Source of the DNA: JBGPYM01 sp041493205
GTDB taxonomy: Bacteria > Bacteroidota > Ignavibacteria > UBA10030 > UBA6906
DNA: 10,855 bases
Direction of reading: 5' to 3'
NCBI GenBank assembly: GCA_041493205.1
Contig: JBGPYM010000094.1
Coordinates: 1 to 10,855, forward strand
Shown: positions 6,227 through 10,855 of the stretch, in pieces
Position numbering within the stretch: position 1 is the first letter of the stretch
Layout of the letters: each line of letters begins with the position of its first letter
Notes under the pieces: model-generated
The model's input: only the letters and a program-made list of their open reading frames with translations
The model's database searches: none
Told to the model about the DNA's origin: nothing
Made by a program: the position numbers and the translations under genes

Positions 6227-8838
6227 CTCAGCTTGATCATGAAGATATTGTCAGGCCGGATGTCCATCATCTGGCGGAACGCGTTTTTGAACTGGAATTC
6301 TCCGTTCACCTCGGACTGCGACCGGGTCTGCGTCCAGACGACATAGAGGGCCGATCCCGGCAGGTATTCCCAGCGCAGCACGGCGTTGCCGCGGAGCGAA
6401 ATGAACTTGAAGTTCGGGTCTGCGAACGAGAAGGGCGCTGCCGGCCCGGGGCCGTCGGGGTCGACCGTGTACGTTCCGTTCGACGACGTAATGACCGAGC
6501 CGCTCTGCCCGTAGGTGAGAAAGTCGCGCGAGCGCGGACGCTTGAGCTCGATGAAATCGCGGTAATCGGCCGCGGAGATGAGCGGCTGGAGGAAGAGCTG
6601 GAGGCTCAGCTGCGGCGTGAAGGACCAGTTCAGCCGGATATTTGCCGACAGGTTGTTCTGCTGCAGGAGGGCAAACACATACCGATTGCCGAATGTCGCG
6701 GTTGCCGCCGGATCTGCAAAGACACCCACCCACTGCGCGTAATCCACATTCCGTTCGAAGCCCGGCCCGACGCTCACCGTGAGGTTGCGTGACGGGTGCA
6801 TTTCCACGAGGGCATTCAGACTCCAGCTTGACTGCAGATCCTGGTAGAGGAAGGACCAGATATCGAGGGACACGCTCTTCCTCGTGTCGGTCATGACCTC
6901 CCAATCGATCTGATACCCGGGAGCGTTCAGCGAGAGAGGCCCCCCTCGCGTTCTCCTGTTGTTGACAGTCTCCGGATTATACGCCCAGTCAAGCCGGAGA
7001 GTATAGAAATTGGGCCATTCGAACGTCGCATAGTTGTACACGCCCTGCCAGGTGATATCCCGGTCGAAATTATAACTCCGGAAGAACGCCAGCCCGAGTT
7101 CGATCCGGCGGTACCAGTCGGTCGGTACCACCCACTGGTACCCCCCTGCGATGTGCATGTTGATGACATCCGCCCGCCAGAGAAATCCGAGGTCGTTGTT
7201 GTCGAAATCCGGATTGATGACGCCGATGGCTGAATTGAAAAATATATTTCCCCTCTGCTTTACCAGAACGAACCTCCCCGCATATCCTGTGAGCGAGGTT
7301 GCGGAACTGTCGAGACGATGATGGACGGCATCGGGCCGCTGCAGGTAGTGTTGCGCATTGGTCTGAAGGGCGAGCAACCGCGACCGGCTGCCGCCGACAT
7401 ACGAACCGAGTCCCCATCCGTTGAGGACCCACGTTTTGCTGCTGTCGAGCATGACCCAACCGTCGAGGCCCGCGACAGTCGACCCGCCGTTCAGCTCGTC
7501 TCTCAATCGGTCTTCGTGAAAGAACCTGGAGGTCGTGGTTGACATGAACCCGAGCCCCTGGCGTCCCTCGTTGAACTCCTTCGCAACCCGGACCACGCCA
7601 TAGTAGGTCGCGGGTTCCACCTCGGCCCGTGACCCGACGCTCGCCGTCTGAAGGTCCGCGTATTCCCGTGCCGTGAGCGCCTGAATGGCACCCACATTCC
7701 AGTCCTCTCCGATTTTTCCCGTCAGTTTTGCGGCGCCGATAATCCTGGTGCCCGTCGGAACGTCCGCGTAGTCGGATGACGGAATCGACCCCTGGGGCGC
7801 TCTGCCGATTCTCCGCGTATAGAAGAGCGTGGGATTCGACCAGTTGAACCCCCAGTAATTGACCACTCCTCCCCGTCCGAAGTTGAACGTGGACGACCCT
7901 TCGATGAAGAAGGGGCGTTTCTCGTTGAAGAACGTTTCGACGTCGCTCAGGTTGACCACGGCGGGATCGACCTCCACCTGGCCGAAATCGGGGTTGGCGG
8001 TCGCATCGAGCGTGAGATTGGTTCCGAGCCCGAGCTTGAAGTCGGCACCGATGCGCGGCACGTACCGCGAACCGGTCCGGAACGGATCGCCCGGGCTGTG
8101 CTGGAGGTACTGCGCCTGGGTGGTGACATAGGGAAGGACTTCGATGCGCCCGGGCGGGAGGATATTATGGATGCCGGTCAGTTCAACAAAGCGCGAGACG
8201 AACCCGCTGCCGTTTTTCGGGGTGAACACGACGCAGTCACTCTCGTTGCGGCGCGCGATGTCACGGCGGAAATTGATGCCCCAGACGTGCACGTCCCTGT
8301 CCCGGAACCTGAGCTGCGACCAGGGGATGCGCATTTCAGCCGTCCACCCTTCTTCGTCCCTGGTGACTTTCCCCTCCCACACGCCGTCCCAGGAATCGTC
8401 ATTCCAATCGTCGTTGTACAGAATCCCGTCGTACAGAGTGCCGGCGGGATCGAGTCCGAAATAGACTCCCGACCGGTGGTCATGGTACGGATCGAGATAG
8501 ACCTGGAAGATGTCGGAGTTCTGCATGACGTCACGGCGTCCGAGCCGGACCTCAATCGAGTCGCTTGCGGGGTCGAACATCCTGGCAGCCACGTAGAGGG
8601 CCGCATCATCGTAGGCCACGCGGACCTCCGTCCGCATGGAAGGGCTCCCCCCTTCCACAGGCTCGCGCTGGACGAACCGGTCGAATGGCTCGATTTTTCT
8701 CCACACAGACTCGGTGAGAAGCCCGTCCACGGTGACGGGCGCGTCGAGCCGGTCGGCTCTGACACCGGGAAGGGGAGTCGATTGCGAATCGGCCCCTGCG
8801 AGGACCGGGAGCAGAAGAAGCGCTCCGAGTGTCATCAT
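6208..8838 (-). CDS. CBM9-like/DUF5916 outer-membrane protein
   Basis: The protein is 876 residues from the first of two adjacent ATGs (8838-8836). That start has GGAAGGG (8853-8847) eight bases upstream and gives a signal peptide (MMTLGALLLLPVLAGADSQS). A GTG at 8997 would run into the neighbouring gene and is rejected. Residues about 25-220 form a family 9 carbohydrate-binding-like domain: LDAPVTVDGLLTESVWRKIE, RVAYDDAALYVAARMFD, IFQVYLDPYHDHRSGVYF, and GWTAEMRIPWSQLRF. The DUF5916 part begins around 225 and shows the signature NPDFGQVEVDPAVVNLSD (282-299) and FFNEKRPFFIEG (303-314). The rest has the alternating aromatic pattern of a large beta-barrel and ends in KLSYWWSR, a barrel-type C-terminus. 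Such proteins occur widely in FCB-group bacteria, and no biochemical role is established to my knowledge. Placement beside secreted glycan-active enzymes suggests surface glycan binding or passage, which is inference. Confidence 0.9.
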   Translation of the reverse strand: MMTLGALLLLPVLAGADSQSTPLPGVRADRLDAPVTVDGLLTESVWRKIEPFDRFVQREPVEGGSPSMRTEVRVAYDDAALYVAARMFDPASDSIEVRLGRRDVMQNSDIFQVYLDPYHDHRSGVYFGLDPAGTLYDGILYNDDWNDDSWDGVWEGKVTRDEEGWTAEMRIPWSQLRFRDRDVHVWGINFRRDIARRNESDCVVFTPKNGSGFVSRFVELTGIHNILPPGRIEVLPYVTTQAQYLQHSPGDPFRTGSRYVPRIGADFKLGLGTNLTLDATANPDFGQVEVDPAVVNLSDVETFFNEKRPFFIEGSSTFNFGRGGVVNYWGFNWSNPTLFYTRRIGRAPQGSIPSSDYADVPTGTRIIGAAKLTGKIGEDWNVGAIQALTAREYADLQTASVGSRAEVEPATYYGVVRVAKEFNEGRQGLGFMSTTTSRFFHEDRLRDELNGGSTVAGLDGWVMLDSSKTWVLNGWGLGSYVGGSRSRLLALQTNAQHYLQRPDAVHHRLDSSATSLTGYAGRFVLVKQRGNIFFNSAIGVINPDFDNNDLGFLWRADVINMHIAGGYQWVVPTDWYRRIELGLAFFRSYNFDRDITWQGVYNYATFEWPNFYTLRLDWAYNPETVNNRRTRGGPLSLNAPGYQIDWEVMTDTRKSVSLDIWSFLYQDLQSSWSLNALVEMHPSRNLTVSVGPGFERNVDYAQWVGVFADPAATATFGNRYVFALLQQNNLSANIRLNWSFTPQLSLQLFLQPLISAADYRDFIELKRPRSRDFLTYGQSGSVITSSNGTYTVDPDGPGPAAPFSFADPNFKFISLRGNAVLRWEYLPGSALYVVWTQTRSQSEVNGEFQFKNAFRQMMDIRPDNIFMIKLSYWWSR

Positions 8839-8954
8839 GCACTGTTCCCTTCCAGATGGATTGCAGGGCGGGGGTCTTCGCCTGAGGGAATTAGACCTCG
8901 CCACCGGTGGAAAGGTTGCGGGCGTATATACTCTACTGCAGTGCGGGGAAAAGG
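8839..8954 (-). promoter_or_regulatory. Intergenic leader of the DUF5916 gene with possible -10 element
   Basis: This 116-base gap separates the stop of the ATP-grasp gene from the DUF5916 start on the same strand. On the minus strand TATATA (8930-8925) could be a -10 box, but the best -35 at suitable spacing (TTTTCC, 8952-8947) is poor. It also holds two perfect palindromes, ACTGCAGT (8935-8942) and CCACCGGTGG (8901-8910), which flank the TATATA and could bind a regulator. No hairpin with a U-run is seen, so a factor-independent terminator for the upstream operon is not supported. Confidence 0.3.
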
Positions 8955-10154
8955 TTACAGCGAGGGGGGTGCGAAAGCGATGGTGGAGCCGACCCACGTC
9001 CTGTTCTTATTATAATCCACGCCCATCATCTTTCCCTTGCTCATGCGGACGAGATTGTTGACGAGGAGCGGCCTGTCGGTCCAGAGGAACATGAGGCGGA
9101 TTTCGGCTTTGGAAGGCTCATCCTCCGTGGGAACAAACGGCGCATAGCGGACTTTTTTCTGCAGGATCCAGCCTGCAGGATCGGTGACGTTCAGAAGATC
9201 CTGCTTTGTCACATCGACAATGACCCCTCCGCCGGCATATGAGTAGAGAGGCTTGAGAACGTAGGAGGAGAGGTCATCCGGGACCCTGTCGAGGTCCTGC
9301 AGGAGCGTGCATGGCGGCACGTGCCGGTTTTTCAGGAACGGGAGGGTATGCTTACTAATCCGGTAATACCAGGCCGGATGAGGGACCCATGTCACATCGA
9401 GGTCATCGTGAAACGAGAACTCCATGGCGGGCTTCTTCCTGGTCAGCTCGTCGAAGACCACGCGGTTATATATCCTCCGGATCAGGGTCTCTTTCCCGTC
9501 ACGGTCATAGAAGAGATTTCTGCCTCTCTTACGGATCTTTGTGACGCAGACCGTTCTGATGCCGAGCATCTTCTCTGTCGCCGCGAAATCGATCCGTGTT
9601 TTCTGGACTTCGGGATGAATCTCCAGCAGGACTGTTCCGGCCGGATCGGCGTCCGCGATGATCACGTCCCTGAGCTTCCGCAGATAGTCATCAGGAGAGA
9701 GACTGTTGAAGAGAGCTGTGAAGCCGGAGGGGATGTCGAAGTGATCACGGAGGACACTATCGAAGTAGGCCTGGAAACAGTAGAGTGACGGGAAACCCTG
9801 CAGCTCAATCAGTTGAGGAACGAACTCCCCGGCTTCATTCTGCGCGATGCCGAAGTCGATCTGCAGCATCGCCGGGTGTGCGTCCACGCCCGGAAACGAT
9901 ATTCCGGGGGGGATTGCGGAGCGGGCATGATGGGTGAACGCTGCGGTCCCGAGGAGGTAGAGGATCTCGCGGGCCGCCCCGGCAAGCTCCCCTGTAAACT
10001 CCTCCGAAAGGAAGAGCGGGGTTTCGGCTACGCGGAAATCGGTGGGATACATGAGTCGCGTGTCGAGATCCCGCTGGAACGCATCGTACCGCGCACGGGA
10101 AAACGCCCCATTGAATGCGCTGCGGATGTCAGGGTCTTCGACGGTACGGGCCAT
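8955..10154 (-). CDS. ATP-grasp ligase, glutathionylspermidine synthase-like
   Basis: The protein is 399 residues. ATG 10154-10152 shares one base with the TAA of the upstream peptidase gene (TAATG), and a purine-rich GGAGGGGG lies about 10 bases upstream. An in-frame GTG/ATG further up would only extend it into the peptidase. The order of motifs resembles the preATP-grasp plus ATP-grasp layout of glutathionylspermidine synthase and circularly permuted ATP-grasp proteins: FVPQLIELQGFPSLY (111-125), VLLEIHPEVQKTRIDF (175-190), RRIYNRVVFDEL (226-237), a Lys with a glycine-rich loop YVLKPLYSYAGGGVIV (298-313), WILQKKV (329-335), and EIRLMFLW with VNNLVRMSKG (351-374). Such enzymes join a carboxylate to an amine through an acyl phosphate, using ATP and Mg2+. 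No signal peptide is present, so it is cytoplasmic. The acceptor and donor are unknown. The close family is usually left as hypothetical; my assignment is a fold-level reading. Confidence 0.7.
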   Translation of the reverse strand: MARTVEDPDIRSAFNGAFSRARYDAFQRDLDTRLMYPTDFRVAETPLFLSEEFTGELAGAAREILYLLGTAAFTHHARSAIPPGISFPGVDAHPAMLQIDFGIAQNEAGEFVPQLIELQGFPSLYCFQAYFDSVLRDHFDIPSGFTALFNSLSPDDYLRKLRDVIIADADPAGTVLLEIHPEVQKTRIDFAATEKMLGIRTVCVTKIRKRGRNLFYDRDGKETLIRRIYNRVVFDELTRKKPAMEFSFHDDLDVTWVPHPAWYYRISKHTLPFLKNRHVPPCTLLQDLDRVPDDLSSYVLKPLYSYAGGGVIVDVTKQDLLNVTDPAGWILQKKVRYAPFVPTEDEPSKAEIRLMFLWTDRPLLVNNLVRMSKGKMMGVDYNKNRTWVGSTIAFAPPSL

Positions 10155-10855
10155 TACGCAGGTTCCCCCTCCGCGGCGGCGAGGTACGTTGCGGAAAATA
10201 TCCCGTCCGTCATGATCTTTTCGTTGCCAAGCCAGACACTGAATGCCCGCCCGACGCAATCGATATGCGTCGTCGAGTTCCAGTCAGCTCCCGTATGTTC
10301 GGCATAGGGGTGTCCGAAGGCGATATGGACGCCGGGGTATTTTTCGTCCTGAAGGATCTCTCCGATGATCTGGTGCACCGCCACGTTGGTTCCTATGGCG
10401 ATTTCCCCCACCCGGTTGCTGTTGGGATCGGTGGCCGTATACGCGAGGAAATCTTCACGGAGCCGACCGTTGCTGCACTGCACGCTGCGGATGCGGCTGT
10501 TCTCGATCTCCACGGTCAGTGGATACTCGCGCAGGTCGCCATACTTACGGCAGAGATAATCGCCCACGACCCCATCGGCGACGAAGACCCCGTTGACGTT
10601 CCAGGGAGCGGTAAAGACTTCGCCGCCCGGGAGATTTCCCCAGGTCTCTTCGGAGATGATACCGCTTGTCTTGACCCATCGCAGGGCGGGGGAGAATTCC
10701 GCTTCCAGATCGGTTCCGGCGGGGGTCGTTGCCTTCAGACGCGAAGCCGATCTCGCCCTGGCGATCACCGCCGCACTGAGGCGGTCTACGACGCCGAAGT
10801 CGGCCCGCATTCCCTCCCGCATGATCCGGTCGCCATACTTACGGCAGAGATAATC
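10154..10855 (-). CDS. M29-family metallo-aminopeptidase, N-terminal part missing
   Basis: These are the last 233 codons of a protein entering from the right edge; full M29 enzymes have roughly 370-410 residues. Numbering from the Met at 10822, the metal-site residues expected for M29 (aminopeptidase T/AmpS) can all be seen: Glu68 in NLPGGEVFTAP, Glu140 in RVGEIAIGTN, His166 in GVHIAFGHPYAEHTG with Tyr173 nearby, and His186 and Asp188 in THIDCVG. The two-cobalt/zinc site therefore looks intact. These enzymes remove N-terminal residues from peptides in the cytoplasm. The TAA stop overlaps the ATG of the ATP-grasp gene by one base, so the two are translated together. The Met at 10822 is probably not the true start, since the frame is open to the window edge and the family has a longer N-terminal domain. 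The final 28 bases are suspicious (see the repeat entries). Confidence 0.85.
   Translation of the reverse strand, partial: DYLCRKYGDRIMREGMRADFGVVDRLSAAVIARARSASRLKATTPAGTDLEAEFSPALRWVKTSGIISEETWGNLPGGEVFTAPWNVNGVFVADGVVGDYLCRKYGDLREYPLTVEIENSRIRSVQCSNGRLREDFLAYTATDPNSNRVGEIAIGTNVAVHQIIGEILQDEKYPGVHIAFGHPYAEHTGADWNSTTHIDCVGRAFSVWLGNEKIMTDGIFSATYLAAAEGEPA
10534..10561. repeat. Internal copy of a 28-bp exact direct repeat
   Basis: This 28-base stretch, encoding DYLCRKYGD in the M29 gene on the minus strand, recurs without mismatch at 10828-10855. The base before it differs (a at 10533 versus c at 10827), so the match is exactly 28 bases up to the window end. This copy sits in a context that fits the M29 family and is probably the genuine one. 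Confidence 0.9.
10828..10855. repeat. Terminal copy of the 28-bp repeat, possible assembly artefact
   Basis: This second exact copy forms the very last bases of the window, offset by 294 bases (98 codons, so in frame) from the internal copy. A short exact repeat of k-mer length at the end of a contig is a common by-product of de Bruijn graph assembly. The bases here should not be trusted as true upstream sequence of the M29 gene. A real in-frame duplication cannot be excluded. Confidence 0.85.

Noticed and set aside
8930..8960. Factor-independent terminator after the ATP-grasp gene
   Set aside because: The CTTTTCC run directly after the stop has no preceding stable hairpin, and the ACTGCAGT palindrome has no U-run behind it.
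8839..8997. GTG at 8997 as start of the DUF5916 gene
   Set aside because: It would overlap the ATP-grasp gene and bury the signal peptide; ATG 8838 has a good Shine-Dalgarno at proper spacing.
8098..9015. 305-codon open frame antisense to the DUF5916 gene
   Set aside because: The sense strand encodes the CBM9-like domain with clear motifs; the antisense product resembles nothing known.

Overview
The window (about 58-60% G+C by eye, coding almost throughout, no gap over 300 bases) looks like a metagenomic or draft contig from a bacterium of the Bacteroidota/Chlorobi/Gemmatimonadota (FCB) type. The main pointers are an outer-membrane CBM9-DUF5916 protein, a GH123-like (DUF6067-type) secreted protein and a GDSL/alpha-beta hydrolase esterase. 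This placement rests on gene content only. Seven genes are supported, two of them cut by the window ends. I see no tRNA, rRNA, CRISPR array or transposase.

Layout. (1) 1-1522, minus strand: a DUF3095 protein with a class III cyclase-like signature, followed 14 bases later by an MpaB/DUF2236-type haem oxygenase that runs off the left edge. (2) 1523-1655: a divergent intergenic region with a good sigma70-like promoter towards DUF3095 and a weaker one towards the next operon. (3) 1656-6226, plus strand: a secreted GH123/DUF6067-like protein and a secreted two-domain esterase joined by an ATGA stop/start overlap. (4) 6208-8838, minus strand: an outer-membrane CBM9-like/DUF5916 beta-barrel protein whose 3' end overlaps the esterase gene by 19 bases. 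(5) 8955-10855, minus strand: a 5'-truncated M29 metallo-aminopeptidase followed, through a TAATG overlap, by a glutathionylspermidine synthase-like ATP-grasp ligase.

How the genes may work together. The GH-like protein and the esterase are translationally coupled, both carry export signals and probably act on the same decorated glycan. The convergent CBM9-DUF5916 protein fits the same envelope carbohydrate theme, but only by proximity. The M29/ATP-grasp pair joins a peptide-bond-cleaving enzyme to a peptide-bond-forming fold and is the best candidate for an undescribed small pathway. The DUF3095/MpaB pair joins a possible nucleotide-binding signalling domain to a haem oxygenase.

The most striking non-gene signal is a pair of REP-like palindromic units (GTAG head plus hairpin, minus orientation), inserted in frame near the C-terminus of the GH-like gene. 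The last 28 bases of the window exactly repeat an internal stretch of the M29 gene, so the right edge may be an assembly artefact.
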